From: Lineus longissimus
Taxonomy: Eukaryota > Nemertea > Pilidiophora > Heteronemertea > Lineidae
Reading direction: 5' to 3'
NCBI RefSeq assembly: GCF_910592395.1
Contig: NC_088311.1
Span: 14,016,501-14,080,500 of the forward strand
Length of the DNA stretch: 64,000 bases
The translations under genes and the position numbers were made by a program. Shown one piece after another: positions 1-11,400 of the stretch. Each line of letters begins with the position of its first letter. The stretch's first letter is position 1. Under the pieces are notes generated by a model, which saw nothing but the letters and a program-made list of their open reading frames with translations, made no database searches and was not told the DNA's origin.

Positions 1-335
1 AAGCTAGATATTGCACTTTTTACCTTTTTTAGTTTTCCCCCTGGTGACAAAGTCCAGAATCAGATCAGACCGAAATTCGGTGTCAGAGGTTATATGACGT
101 AGGGAATCATGTGTACCAAATTTCAAATTCATAGCTTTAGCGGTTAAGAAGTGAAGTCAAGTCAAGTCAAGTCAAGAATCAGATCGGACCGAAATTCATT
201 GTCAGAGTTCACCTGAGGGGGTCATATGTACAAAGTTGCAAGTTCCTAGCTCTAGCGGCTAAGAAATGTGCCACTGTTTTTTGAAACAGGACACAGACGA
301 AAACGATGACGACGACGACGGTGAGCCAAAAATAC
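1..335 (+). repeat. 3' portion of a dispersed repeat, truncated by the window edge
   Basis: The stretch carries phrases that recur in the 42.0-42.97 kb repeat (a 'cccctggtgaccaaa' type phrase, 'agaccgaaattcggt', 'gttaagaa') and ends in a GACGACGACGACG run followed by GGTGAGCCAAAAA. The copies near 36.3 and 42.97 kb end in the same way. Within it, AGTCA/AAGTCAAGTCA is locally reiterated near position 150-175. No coding capacity is visible. Confidence 0.55.
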
Positions 336-484
336 AAGACCAATAACAACTGTTAAGGCGCTAATGATTATTGATCAAGGTAAAGGTAGGAACTACTGAA
401 GAAGTGCTTATGATCCAGAAGTATTAAGGTAGCAGGAAGGGTTGGGCGTTTGTGGTTTCTGAGTCTGAGGGGGTCGTTGTCTGT

Positions 485-540
485 TGACTGTGCTTTAAGA
501 GAGACTAGGCATGGCGCCAGTCTCTCTTAAAGCACAGTCA
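485..540. repeat. Perfect 22-bp inverted repeat (hairpin)
   Basis: Bases 485-506 (TGACTGTGCTTTAAGAGAGA...) are perfectly complementary to 519-540, leaving a 12-nt loop at 507-518. No protein context is visible, and the short ORF starting in the loop is not convincing. It may be a MITE end, a small-RNA hairpin or a recombination scar. Confidence 0.75.
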
Positions 541-1180
541 GCAGGCATTTGGTCTCAGTATTTGGGTAAGTACAGAGTCAAGCCAGCTCAGAGAGCAATG
601 ATTGAACGATGCTGTGGACAAGTCCAAGGATACTGCATCAGTCACGACCAACTTCTCATCAGAAAGCGTCACCACCAGCATATTCAATGTTCAGTTCCAA
701 CCTGAACCAGTCCAATGCACGCCTGTCATGGTCAGCAGTGGTCAGCTTAGCGCGATATGGAACATTCTTCCGAAACTCAAGCGAGGGAAGTCTGCTCATT
801 AGCATATCTGGCGCACTGCTCCTTCTGGTCAAACATCGTAGTGAAATCGTAATGGAAAACGTCTGGCTTTGCGCCAGACTAATAAGTGAAGAACTAATAG
901 GTAAAGAACTTCTACTTGCGCGAGACTGCTGTGATGAAATTATCATTGCAGAGACTCCGGTGACGTACACATATATTTTTTACAATCAAAAATGCCCTCA
1001 AAAGATGACATGGAATGATTATTTTATTGATATTTCCTACTATATACCTTCCAATTATCACTTTGTACAAATAGATCGGCGTTAGGTCGCATGCTTTTCT
1101 TTCCTGGTGACACTATAAAGCAAAATAGTTGCAACCCCGTAAATGCGCTATAAGTCCAATAATAAGTGACGGTGACCCGT
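541..1180. other. No gene seen
   Basis: Only short overlapping ORFs on both strands occur here. They show no recognisable motif and no splice-supported structure. Confidence 0.5.
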
Positions 1181-1530
1181 TATAAATGTTTCGCAAGCTT
1201 CGCTTTTTTGCCGCTACGGCGCTTTGGGCCCTTGCATCAAGGAAGTTCATTAACATGATTCAGAATAAAATAAGAGTATGTTGATCGGCCCTGTTGGATG
1301 CATTGTGCTATGTACAGCGTGCATGTGTGTATCGCATTGTTTGTTGACATTTTATGATTTCAAGTCTCTTGAGTAGATCGTCAATTGCGCTGTTTATTTA
1401 AATTGTCAACCTTACCCATGACTTAAGAACGATGTTTATTATTCACATTAGTTATGCTATGTTACAAGACCATTTGTTGAGTAATCCATCTTTTAGAGCC
1501 GGACTATGACATCGTTTTAGAACAGATACT
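1181..1530 (+). repeat. Diverged fragment of the copy A/B repeat
   Basis: The text around 1240-1500 (GATCAAGGAAGTTCATT, then GCATTGTGCTATGTACAG, then TTTGTTGACATTT, then AACGATGTTTATTATT) occurs in the same order at about 5335-5640 and 32760-33060. It is a more diverged partial copy of that repeat family. From 1531 to 2155 I see nothing recognisable. Confidence 0.6.
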
Positions 1531-2165
1531 CTGCCGCCATTAAATTTATCATACCTAATTAGTATGTGAGCCAATCACGTCACATCATTTAGAGTCACGT
1601 GAGGTAAAATAATGAAGTTTTCAGAGCAATAAGATTTATTCTGATACATCAATGATTAAAAAGTTTAAGTGATTTAAAAAAGTTCATCACCTGATCACAA
1701 AAATTAAAATAAGACAATGACAGTGTATTCGTGTGCATTTTACACTACCAGATTACCACCAGATGTATCAAAATATTACGCTGCCACGATCTTTCGCAGC
1801 TTTAATGGCGCCTTTTAGGTGGGTTAATCAATTATTATATGCAGAAATTATATATCACCGGTAAAATAATTAAGTAGCCTATGTGAAACTAAGTTCAGAT
1901 TATCATTTTCGATCTTGAAGTGAATTTAGGCAAGTGATTTTTTACAGCCGGCCGACATCAGGACAATTGCAAAATTCACGCCCTTTGTAATTTTTCGATC
2001 GCTAAATTGTGTCTTTTCATTTCGTCTTGATAACCATTTTTGTAGGCTATGGCTTTGAAAAGATATCCCGCTCCAAAAAGGACAATGGCGTTTACTACGG
2101 TACAAATCAACCATCCAGCCATTTACAAACAATAAGAAAATGGTAAATAAATGACCACCGAAAAG

Positions 2166-2251
2166 GTTCCGACGAACGAAGTTCCAACGAACGAAGTTCC
2201 AGCGAGCGAAGTTTCAAATTAACGAAGTTCCAGCGAACGAAGTTCCAACGG
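2166..2251 (+). repeat. Short tandem array of GAACGAAGTTCCA-like units
   Basis: Five to six imperfect units of (G/A)AACGAAGTTCCAAC sit directly upstream of the P0 integrase relic. One unit reads GCGAGCGAAG, the same word that recurs through P1. The array may mark the end of element P0. Confidence 0.7.
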
Positions 2252-2267
2252 GAGTTGGCCCTCCAAC

Positions 2268-3334
2268 GAACAATATCTGAGAGATTTATACTTTAATCCC
2301 CAAAGTACCGTGGCCTATACAAATGAAAGTCAACTTTGGAGAAAAATAAAAACACTTAAAATGGCAATCAAGAAAAAGGAATTAAAAGATTTCCTAGTTA
2401 GTTTACCAACCTACCAACTGCACAAACCAATCACCGAAAAATTCACTTTCCGAAAAACAATAGTTTCTTACGTGGATCAACAATGGCAAGCTGATTTAGT
2501 GGATTTACAGAAGTATCAAAAAGACAATAAAAATGTCAGATGCATTTTAACGGTCATTGATTTATTCAGCCGTTATGCTTGGGCTTTACCTCTCAAGACT
2601 AAAAAGGGAGAAGAAGTCAAAGATTTAATTGTCACTATTTTTAAAGAAGCAAAACCAGAGAAACTACAAATTGATGATGGTAAAGAATTCTAGAATAAAT
2701 CACTGAAAGAATTACTGGAAAAAAATAACATAGAACGGTTCCCAACTTTCTCAAGCAAAAAAGCAGCCGTTGTAGAAAGATTTAATCGTACTTTAAAAAC
2801 TAAAATGTGGAAATATTTCACTGCAAAAAGAGACTAACAAATGGTTGGATATTCCTGAAAACCTAGTGAATGGTTACAACAATACATTTCACTCATCCAT
2901 TGGAATGAAACCAATCAAAGCTAGAGAAGAAGATAATACCGGAACAGTCTGGTACAATCTCTATGGAGCATTTCTACTTAAAGATTATGGTCAACCAAAA
3001 TACAAGATTTGCGATAGCATTAGAATAACCAATTACTAAACCATATTTTCTAAAGGTTATCTTCCTAATTTTACCGAAGAGGTTTTTAAAATAAAACTAT
3101 AAATTTTCACAAAACCTATCGTCTACCAACTCGAGGATTATCAATCAGAAATTATAGACGGTTATTTTTACACAGAGGAATTTTAAAAGTTACGTTCCAA
3201 ACCCAGATCAAATAGAATACAAAATCGAAAAAAGTTCACGTTACAAAATAGTTAAGGGAGAAAAATATGGTTTAGTTGAATGGAAAGGTTACTCAGAAAA
3301 ATTTAATGAGTGGTTTCCAGTATCGAACATATAA
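2268..3334 (+). pseudogene. Polinton-type retroviral-like integrase relic with chromodomain-like tail (element P0)
   Basis: The reading runs through the conserved N-terminal segment (YLRDLYFNPQS, then LHKPITEKFTFRK), the first catalytic aspartate region (WQADLVDLQKYQ), the core strand VIDLFSRYAWALPLKTKKG, the second aspartate region (IDDGKEF) and the third (AAVVERFNRTLKTK). It then continues into ENLVNGYNNTFHSSIGMKP. A chromodomain-like segment closes it near 3205-3334 (YKIEKSSRYKI, then VEWKGYSEKFNEW). This domain order is the Polinton/Maverick integrase arrangement. The gene is broken by an in-frame TAG at 2691-2693, a frame change near 2836-2845, stops at 3037-3039 and near 3100 and 3184, and another frame change near 3190. 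The first codons may use GTG or lie upstream. No other P0 gene is visible, so this is a solo fossil. Confidence 0.85.
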
Positions 3335-3341
3335 TCACTTT

Positions 3342-3525
3342 GAGTTTTTAAGTCGAATTTTTTAAAGTGTTTTTTTAAGTCGAATTTTTAAGTGTTTTTA
3401 AGTGTTTTTTAAGTCGAATTTTTAAGTGTTTTTTAAAGTCGAATTTTTAAGTGTTTTTAAAGTGTCTTTTAAAGTCGAATTTTTAAGTGTTTTTTTAAGC
3501 CGAATTTTTAAGTGTTTTTTTAATG
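3342..3525 (+). repeat. AT-rich tandem repeat, TTTTTAAGTCGAATTTTTAAGTG units
   Basis: Six or more imperfect units built from TTTTTAAGTCGAA and TTTTTAAGTGT follow the P0 integrase stop. They probably arose by slippage, perhaps at the element's end. Confidence 0.8.
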
Positions 3526-3573
3526 GTTTTTGGAGATTTCTCTAAGAGGATACGTTTCAACATATTTGAAAAA

Positions 3574-6328
3574 CAAGAGGCCCAAGGGCCTGGCGCTCAG
3601 CTGAGTTGTTGCTGCGTTGTTCGTATATATTACATTACTCGTCAAACTCTACTAAACTAAGGACTCAAAGCCTAAGGATATTAGCTTCTGGATGTGTAAC
3701 AGTGAATTACGGTAGACTGGCGCAATCTACTTCAAGCAAGCTCCACCCTTGCAATGTGTGCGCAAACAGATAAGCTAACCTATATTGGACCATCAATTCT
3801 ACACACAGCAACATGATTCATCCCCAGCTGTTACCATGATGATGATGATGATGATCCTTTTCGCAAATTGGTCGTCTTCTGTCGTTCTTCCATACTTTAG
3901 TGCCACCGGTGGTAGTCTGCCCTTGTGGAGGGAGCCTTTCAGCACAGGACACAAGAATCCATGCGAATTGAATCACATGGAGAGACTAGCCCAATCACCC
4001 GCTTTTGGCTGGGTAGAAATGGGTAAATCTCGCAGACTGGACCTTAAACTCTACTGCCGACGTGTGAGGCCGGTCTGACAGATGAGCAAGTAGGGTCCAC
4101 CTAATGCAGAAGGCACCAGTTTCCCTAACTAAAAGGGTAACATTAACAAAATGCTCTACCCAACTCTATTATTGCCTAAAGGCCTGTGTACACTAGTAAA
4201 ATATTAGCAACATTTTTACAACATTTCCAGTTGCGACAAATGTTGCAAAATGTTGCGTAGTGTGTACAGAGCAAAATGCGTCTTCAACATGTTGTAAAAT
4301 TGTTGTAAAATTGTTGCAAATTAAATGCAATGCAATTCTTTGTTGCATGTTGTAAAAATGTTGCAAACTCTTCAGCCAATCAGAAATAGGATTTGCGTCA
4401 TGTGATCTACCTGAGGTCATGTGACTTGAACAAGAAGCAGGTATAGCAACTCTCAAGTGAGTGTCTTGCTTCGTAGGGTGATGAAACCTTTTCTAGAAGT
4501 TTCATCCATTCGCAGGAAGTTTTTGTATGACGGCTTGTCAGTCAGCCGCAACTCCTTTAACAGGCAGTGGTATGCCTCATGACCCACCCTCATTTTGATC
4601 CAGGGCCTGGTCCATATTCTCTTAGCTTATTTCGCCGCCTCTTCCGTCTCTCAACAATAACAGCTAAATTTGCTGCAGAAGCACTCAAAACACATGTTCT
4701 CTCCTTGGAATCATCCATTTTCCCTCCAAAATACCTATTTCCCTTTGTTCCCACTAAAAAGTTTGCAACAATTTACCAACATGTTGTAAAAATGTTGCTA
4801 ATTTGTTGCAATTTTGTTGCTAGTGTACACAGGGCCTTGAAGGGCTTGTTGCAATTTTGTTGCTAGTGTACACAGGGCCTTGAAGGGCTAGTGTACACCC
4901 TGCGTAAGTCAAGTGAAACTCTTAACAAACCCTAGCAGAATGCCACCATTGAAATGTTGATAGCAAGTAAAAACTTTAAACAGATAGACTTGATTTTTTT
5001 AACCAACTGCCACATGCGGTTTTCTTTATTTAGTCAATTTTGAGGTAAGTATTACAGAATGAAATACTTGAATACTAAAATTGACTGGCTCTTCTGATGA
5101 TTGCACTGGTGAACACCGAAGTCGATGGGATCTGCAAAGTCATAGCTCGATCCTCTCTCTTGGTCATCTATGATGTGGTCACCAAATATGTTCAAATGCA
5201 GCTACAGTAGTGCAGATCATTCCTGCAAAACATGATGAGGAGATAACATTTTAATTTTGATAGATAGCTAAGCTAGCCAAGTTTTATATCAAATACAAGG
5301 CCAACAACAACTGATAAGGCGCTAGGGCCGAATGATCAAGGAAGTTCATTGAGAATACATTGTGATAAGAGTGATGAATAGGCCTCGTTTGAAGCATTGT
5401 GCTATGTACAGTGTGCATGTTTCAGTGTGTATCAGCTATCGCATTTATTGTTTGTTGACATTTCAAATCGCCGGAGTCGATCCTCAATTACACTGTTTAT
5501 GTACATTGGCAACCTTACCCGATGATATCAGAACGATGTTTATTATTGTCTTGTTTATTCACATTAGTTCTGCTATGTGACAAGAGTCATTTGTTGAGTA
5601 ATCCATGATTTAAAGCCGGACTTTGACATCGTTTCTCAATCTCAGACCAACCTGCATTTCGCAGATCGTTTTTCAACGATCGTCGACGAACTATTTCAAA
5701 TTAATCACATCCAATTAAACAATCCAAGCCTTCCCTAATGTCATCAACATGCAATAACACAAGCAGCCAAATATTATCGCCTATGAAATTGTGAATTTAA
5801 TGAGAACTTACCTCTGAATTGACAGAACACGATCTATTCCATAGCATGGTCTCCTTACGTCTAAACTGCGCAGACTCCGAGACGTGACGTTCGCTGCACG
5901 TTGGATAACTCGCGCGAAATTTAAAATGCTCTTCTTGTGGGGTGCTCACTAAATTGCGCCAGTAACACCACCTGGTGAGAAATTCATGAACCACGCCTAT
6001 TGATAATGAAAGAGAAAGCTTTGCTCTATAAGATTAGATTTGATTCATGATCCCCAACTTAAAGAATTAGGAGAAATCAGCTGCTGGAACAGTTTTTGGA
6101 AAATTTCGCTCGGTGCCACCTAGTGGCCAAACCGCTCATCCTGCCGGACCCACATTTGGTCTATTCAGGAGTCCTGGAGGGTCTCAACGCCTCAGAGGGA
6201 AAATCTATTGCCTATCCGCCATAGTTTTGAAACGTGCCTGTTTAACGGACAGACAGACAGACAGACAGACGGACATTCATTCTACCATTTACTCATATGA
6301 ATAGCTCAGCTTGTCAGCTGAGCTAAAA
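3574..6328 (+). repeat. Dispersed repeat, copy A
   Basis: Starts CAAGAGGCCCAAGGGCC and ends in the hairpin AGCTCAGCTTGTCAGCTGAGCTAAAAA. The same start, interior and end recur at about 30032-33807 (copy B), with only scattered substitutions and small indels plus one large insertion in B. ORFs inside, such as those near 3785 and 5362, recur in both copies but have no recognisable domain. A short ACAG microsatellite lies at about 6250-6270. Confidence 0.85.
4181..4836. mobile_element. Candidate PIF/Harbinger-like MITE inside copy A
   Basis: The left end GGCCTGTGTACACTAG is matched by the inverted right end CTAGTGTACACAGGGCC. The interior is rich in GTTGCAA/TTGTTGTAAAA words. GGC...GCC termini fit PIF/Harbinger-type elements. 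The same structure is present in copy B, starting near 30618, where it is interrupted by another element. Confidence 0.5.
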
Positions 6329-6352
6329 ACGCTGTTCGATTCATTTCTACTA

Positions 6353-6579
6353 TATGTGACTCGCTCTACCAAAACTAGGCGCTTGTCGCATCTGAACTTG
6401 ACAGGTTGATACGGACCTGTTGTTCATTTCCCTATTGTTGACCTTTTGTGAAATCTATTACAAACTGATTTGGTCACATTCAACAAAAGGTCTACAATAG
6501 GGAAATGAACAACAAGTCCGTATCAACCTGTCAAGTTCAGATGCGACAAGCGCCTAGTTTTGGTAGAGCGGGTCACATA
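6353..6579. mobile_element. Foldback MITE with ~95-bp inverted arms
   Basis: The left arm (TATGTGACTCGCTCTACC... to about 6449) is nearly perfectly inverted in the right arm (about 6480-6579), separated by about 30 nt. Mismatches are few (for example CTCGC versus CCCGC near the tips), which suggests a fairly recent origin. It has no coding capacity and lies just left of P1. Confidence 0.8.
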
Positions 6580-6688
6580 TTTGAAAACTCATATTTTTCA
6601 AGAAAATCTTTGGCTTTTTTAAGTTGACGTTTGATCCGACCGGGATCTAACTTTGCGCCCTTCACACAATTTTTTTTACTAATCGGGT

Positions 6689-6859
6689 CTATATTTTGTG
6701 AATAGCATAAAAGTTAGGATCTTCATATTTTATTCTCATGTAGTTTCTACTGCAATCTTTACAGTAACCCTGCAACCCATCTCTGGATTGACTTTTTTTA
6801 GAATCATACTCCTAGGGTTTTCTGCTATTACATTTTGAACATTGTTTGTACTCAAAAGT
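6689..6859 (-). pseudogene. Relic of an HNH-endonuclease-type zinc-binding N-terminus
   Basis: Read on the minus strand, this encodes CSKCNSRKP, a TAG stop, then SQSRDGLQGYCKDCSRNY and a further stop at 6689-6691. The CxxC...DGLQGYCKDC pattern is characteristic of the N-terminal zinc-binding part of HNH endonucleases in large DNA viruses and phages. No HNH core was found on this strand. It is divergent from the plus-strand HNH gene at 7639 and may mark the left part of P1. Confidence 0.5.
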
Positions 6860-7079
6860 TTGTATGAAGTTAATAAATATAGGACCTGTAGGACCTAAAA
6901 CTCGCATAGATCCCCATATATCCCCTCTAATTGTCGAGTTAGCGCCCCTGTAAGACCATGCATTTTCGGACACTAGAACGAAATCTTCCTGCGGATATCG
7001 CGGTTTCGGTGATGATTAAAGGAGAAATTGACTGTTCTTAGAGTTGTATGGGACAGAAATGAGTTCATACTAGTAGGGT

Positions 7080-7560
7080 AAAAGTGAGAGTTCTGGGACA
7101 ACCTACATTTGACTGACATCCCTTTCAGTCAAATCTCAGTCAACACGTTTCACGAATCTCCTCCACCCTTTCCAGTCAAATCCCAGTCAAACAAAACTCA
7201 GTCAAACACCAGTCATTACGTCACACAACTTCTCTCATTTCGATAATTTTCAATAATTTTTTCTCCAGTCAAATTCCAGTCAACACATTTCACGAATTTT
7301 CTCCACACTCGCTCGCTTCGCTCGCTGTACAACAGCCTACAATTAACTGACTTTCCTTCCAGTGAAACCCCAGTTAATCTCGCTCTCCAAATCTGGATAA
7401 CGGACATATGGTCAAACATCAGTCAACACATTTTCTCTCAGTCAAAACACCAGTCAAGCCGTTCTCCAAATCTGGAGAACGAACATCTGGTCAAACGTGG
7501 TCAAATTAAATTATTTTACAAACCACTCTCGCGTTTTCAAAAGTACAAAAGTACACAACG
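7080..7560. repeat. Region of reiterated CAGTCAA words and GCTCGCTTCGCTCGC motifs
   Basis: TCAGTCAAA, CCAGTCAAA and CCAGTCAACAC recur a dozen or so times, with larger duplicated phrases (CAACACRTTTCACGAAT twice, CTCCAAATCTGGA twice). GCTCGCTTCGCTCGCT occurs at 7311-7326 and 7560-7575. The region is non-coding. Its position before the first P1 gene suggests a viral terminal or regulatory region, although no matching right terminus is present because P1 is truncated. Confidence 0.6.
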
Positions 7561-7635
7561 CTCGCTTCGCTCGCTTTACACAATTGTACAATTTTTCAAA
7601 AGTGCACAACTTAATGAAAATTATTTTCTTCTAAA

Positions 7636-7641
7636 TAAATG
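7636..7641 (+). promoter_or_regulatory. TAAATG start-overlapping motif, HNH gene
   Basis: TAAATG overlaps the ATG at 7639, with a T-rich stretch (TTATTTTCTTC) just upstream. It resembles a poxvirus late promoter. Confidence 0.5.
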
Positions 7642-8160
7642 GAATATCTTACACGTGATTGTCACACATGTTTTGATGAAAGATTACTGGACGATTTTGA
7701 AAAAGATAAAAAATGTATATGTGGAAGAAGATACAGATGTAAACCGTGTTCAAACAAATATAAAACAAATTATATAATAGATAGGAGATCAACTGACGAA
7801 TCTTTTAAAATATAGAGTAATCTTTCATCATATCTTTATCATTGTCTTCATGAAAAACAGAAAAAATCCAAACTTGAGAAAGTTATGGATTGTTCTTTAG
7901 ATGGTCTGTACAAGTGGATTGAATATCAATTTGATGATAATATGACATGGGAAAACTATGGGGACTATTGGCACATTGACCATGTTCTTCCAAAATCACA
8001 TTTTAACCATCTCAATGAAGAAGAACTTATGCTATGCTGGAATTGGAGAAATTTACGGCCTATTACGAAAGAAGAAAACATGGAAAAGGGAAATAAAATT
8101 GACTACGATTTATACTATCAAAATGTATCCTTAGCAGCAGAATTTCTTGAAGAAATTTAA
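7639..8160 (+). pseudogene. HNH-type endonuclease, one in-frame stop
   Basis: The frame starts at the ATG inside TAAATG. The first ~45 residues hold a zinc-binding pattern (CHTCFDERL, then CICGRRYRCKPC). After an in-frame TAG at 7813-7815 the same frame continues into the catalytic part: YWHIDHVLPKSHF, then LCWNWRNLRPI, then N...KGNKI. The HIDH...P...W.NL.P...N..KGNK order is that of HNH nucleases found in large DNA viruses and phages. Such enzymes nick or cut DNA and can act as homing endonucleases or in genome processing. Apart from the single stop, the ~173-codon gene is intact. It is followed by the polymerase gene on the same strand. Confidence 0.75.
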
Positions 8161-8181
8161 AAAAAATATTTTTCCTTATAA

Positions 8182-8464
8182 TAAATGAACCCTCACCCAT
8201 GATGATTTTCATCAAAATTCTCATGGGCGTCGTGAGCCCTGAATTCTACATTTTCGACCAAGTGGTGATTATATAGGATACTAAAATTCACAAACAAGTT
8301 CAGGCTTGTTAGACAGATTTGATATGAACAAGTTTTGTAGACGTGTAGTCATTTTATAGTCAAGTTGTTTTGGCTATAAATTCACTAACCGTAACCGAAA
8401 CTTAAAAAAGGGAAAACCCCTTTTCATGACGTGATCTAATTAAAATTTTTTTTGTATTATATAA
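8182..8464 (+). other. Intergenic stretch with an orphan TAAATG motif
   Basis: TAAATG at 8182-8187 follows TTTTTCCTTATAA but opens only a five-codon frame. It could be a promoter whose gene has decayed, or a leader. A small hairpin lies here (CCCATGA...TCATGGG, about 8196-8227). A second TAAATG at 8462-8467 follows an ATTTTTTTTGTATTATA tract and overlaps the polymerase start. Confidence 0.45.
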
Positions 8465-8467
8465 ATG
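8462..8467 (+). promoter_or_regulatory. TAAATG start-overlapping motif, PolB gene
   Basis: TAAATG overlaps the polymerase ATG at 8465. The preceding 15-20 bases are nearly all T and A. Confidence 0.5.
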
Positions 8468-11400
8468 AACACGTTCATGTCTACAAAACTTGTTCATCCG
8501 ATCGATACCCTTTCGACAGATGAGTTGAAAATACTCGCCTTTAGGCACAAAGTTAAAAATTACGGATCACTTTCGAGAGATAATCTACTAGAACAGCTTC
8601 AACAAATTCCGAATAGTTTTAACGATGTTGAAGTGAAAATAGACAAGCCAGTCGCTGACTTGTCTCAAATTGAGAAACGTGTTCTTGCGCAAAGACTCGG
8701 AGTCAATGCTAGAAAATTCAAAAAAGAACAGCTGGACTCAATTTTAGAAGACAAAATTCAGCATGTGAATTTGTCTGACATTAAACCAAAAGCTGTGAAA
8801 GCAAAAATTTCCATCAGGAAGCCACTTTTACAGCAAGTTAAGGATCTTGGACATCAAAATTTTCAGAACCTCAATATTGAGAAGTTGAAAGATCTTTTGA
8901 CCAAAGAACCAGTGAAAAGATTATTAAAATCTGATCTTTTCAAACAGGCCAAGGAGCTTGACATCAATGTCAAAAGTTCAATGACTAAAAAATTCATCCA
9001 GGAGCTGATCAAACAGCATACCGATTCAACCTCCTTCGTGAAAGTCAACTCTGCTTTCAAAGGTTATGTTAACCATTTCAGAATGCAAGGTCTACCTAAA
9101 ATTGGAATACAGCCTTTCCTTGAGAAAGTTAAAACAGCCTTACAAGATAAAGTTAAAGTCGAAACTCAGCACAGTAGTTTAAAAATTAACATTGTCCTGT
9201 ATATTTCGATGAAAAGGAAGACTGAAGTTCAAGAGTTTCAGCTACGATCTAGACATATCCTTGGTGTGGGTCAAGAAGTTAATTATGACTCTCTCATCGA
9301 AGATATGCTTAAGGAACTGAAGAATCTCATTCAAAAAGGGTCTGGTTGGAAATTTTTAGAAGTGACCAAGATTGAGCTACACACTGTAAAATATCAACCA
9401 CTTTCAGGATCTTCCTATACCCCTTTGCCTGAACAGATTCATAAGAAAAAAGCGGTGATCAATGTACAAAATACTGATCAGCTTTGCTTCAGATACTCTG
9501 TTGAAGCATATCTTTTAAAGTTAGAGATCCATGCTGAACGTGTAGCAAATTACAACCGATCTGAATTCGATCACATGTTCAAAGACCTTGACTATCCAGT
9601 TACCCTCAAAGATATTGACAAATTTGAGAAGAACAATCCTGGCCTTGGGGTCAATGTGTTTACATTTATCCCTAGACAGGTAGTCTTCAAAAAAGGGGGA
9701 GAAACTACCATTTTCCCTGCTAGAATTTCTGAAAGAATTCTAGCGGAAGACAAGTACATCAATCTCCTACATTTCAAAGAAGATAATTTATCAGAAAATG
9801 AGTGCATGGAAGATGTCAAAGACGATGCTAATTACCATTATGCTTGGATCAAAAATTTCTCAAGGCTTGTATCTGCCTCACATTCAAAACACAATGGACA
9901 GGTCAAAGTATGCTTCAGATGCATGAAAGTTATTTCAGCATCAACTGGTGAACTCCTTGATAAAAGGTATCATGAACATCTTGATAACTGTGTACAGTTT
10001 GAATGTGTCAAAGTGAGTATGCCTTCAGATGGAAAGAACACTTTGCTATTCACTAACTTGAAAGCACAGCAAAAACATCCAGTTGTGATCATCGCTGACT
10101 TTGAATGTTCGTTAAAGAAAGTCAACCAAAATCTTGGTGAAAAAACAGTTCAAAACCAACAGCATATTCAAAATAGTTATGCTATCTATTATCCAGTATG
10201 ATCAGTCACAAATAGCGAGGAAAAATAAGATGTTTACATACATTCAACAGGCAGAAGATGAAGACATTGGTGAACACTTTGCCAATACAGTAACTTCTAT
10301 CTGTTCACAGATTGAATCAAAAATTCTTGTCCCGTTCAATTTTCCAAAGTTTATACCTGTATATTTTCACAATCTGTCAGGCTATGATGCTCATTTGTTT
10401 GTTAAAAATTTAAAAGGTAGGCTGAATGTCATAGCCTCAAACTCTGAAAATTACATATCTTTCAGCAAGGTCTTACCTATCAATGATGATCAAATTGAAA
10501 TAAGATTCCTTGACTCTTACAGGTTAATGCAGTCTTCACTAGCAAATCTAGCTAAGAATTTGCCTAATCAGCAAAAGAAAAATTTAGCTACAATGTTTAA
10601 TGGTGAACACTTTGACCTCTTAACAAGAAAAGGTGTCTATCCTTATGAATGGGTTGACTCATATGAAAAATTTCAGAGTCAACAGTTACCATCCATTGAA
10701 GGGTTTTATTCTACCTTTAACAACACCAAAATTTCACAAGAGGAGTACCTACATGCCCAACATGTGTGGGATAAGGTCAACTGTCAAACCTTTGAAGACT
10801 ACCATAAAATTTATCTTGAGACAGATGTTCTACTGCTAGCAGACATACTGGAAAATTTGAGGAACACATGTCTGTCCCATTATGAACTAGATCCTGCTTG
10901 GTTTTACACCTCACCAGGTCTGTCATGGCAAGCGATGCTTAAAATGACGAAAGTTGAAATCGAACTGCTCACAGATGTGGACATGTACAATTTCTTCGAA
11001 TTAGGCATTCGTGGTGGAGTATGTCAGGCAAGCCACAGATATGCCAAAGCAAATAATCCACTCCTGAAAGACTATGATGAAAATCAACCTACAAGTTACA
11101 TCACCTATGTCGATGCCAACAACCTGTAGGGTGTCGCGATGGGTCAAAATTTACCAGTTAGAAAGTTCAAATGGATGAAGGACTTTTCCCACTGGCAAGA
11201 CACCGCCTGCACGCTTGAAGTTGACCTAGAATATCCAGACCATCTTCACCAACTTCACAATGATTATCCTCTTGCCCCTGAGCACAAGAATGACAAGCTC
11301 ATTCCTAACCTGCAAGACAAGAAAAATTACATTGTGCATCACAAGATCTTGAAGTTCTATTTGAGTGAAGGTCTCAAACTGAAAAAGATTCACAGAGGTG

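Noticed and set aside
609-1085. 158-aa ORF near the left edge
   Set aside because: Overlaps ORFs in other frames and the opposite strand. No domain, splice evidence or conserved pattern.
3785-5580. ORFs recurring in copies A and B (for example at 3785/30246 and 5362/32800)
   Set aside because: Conserved only because the repeats are near-identical. They are short, low-information, contain a GATGATGATGATGAT microsatellite in one case, and lack motifs.
8182-8205. A short gene starting at the TAAATG at 8182
   Set aside because: The frame closes after five codons and no continuation in another frame is convincing. Treated as an orphan motif.
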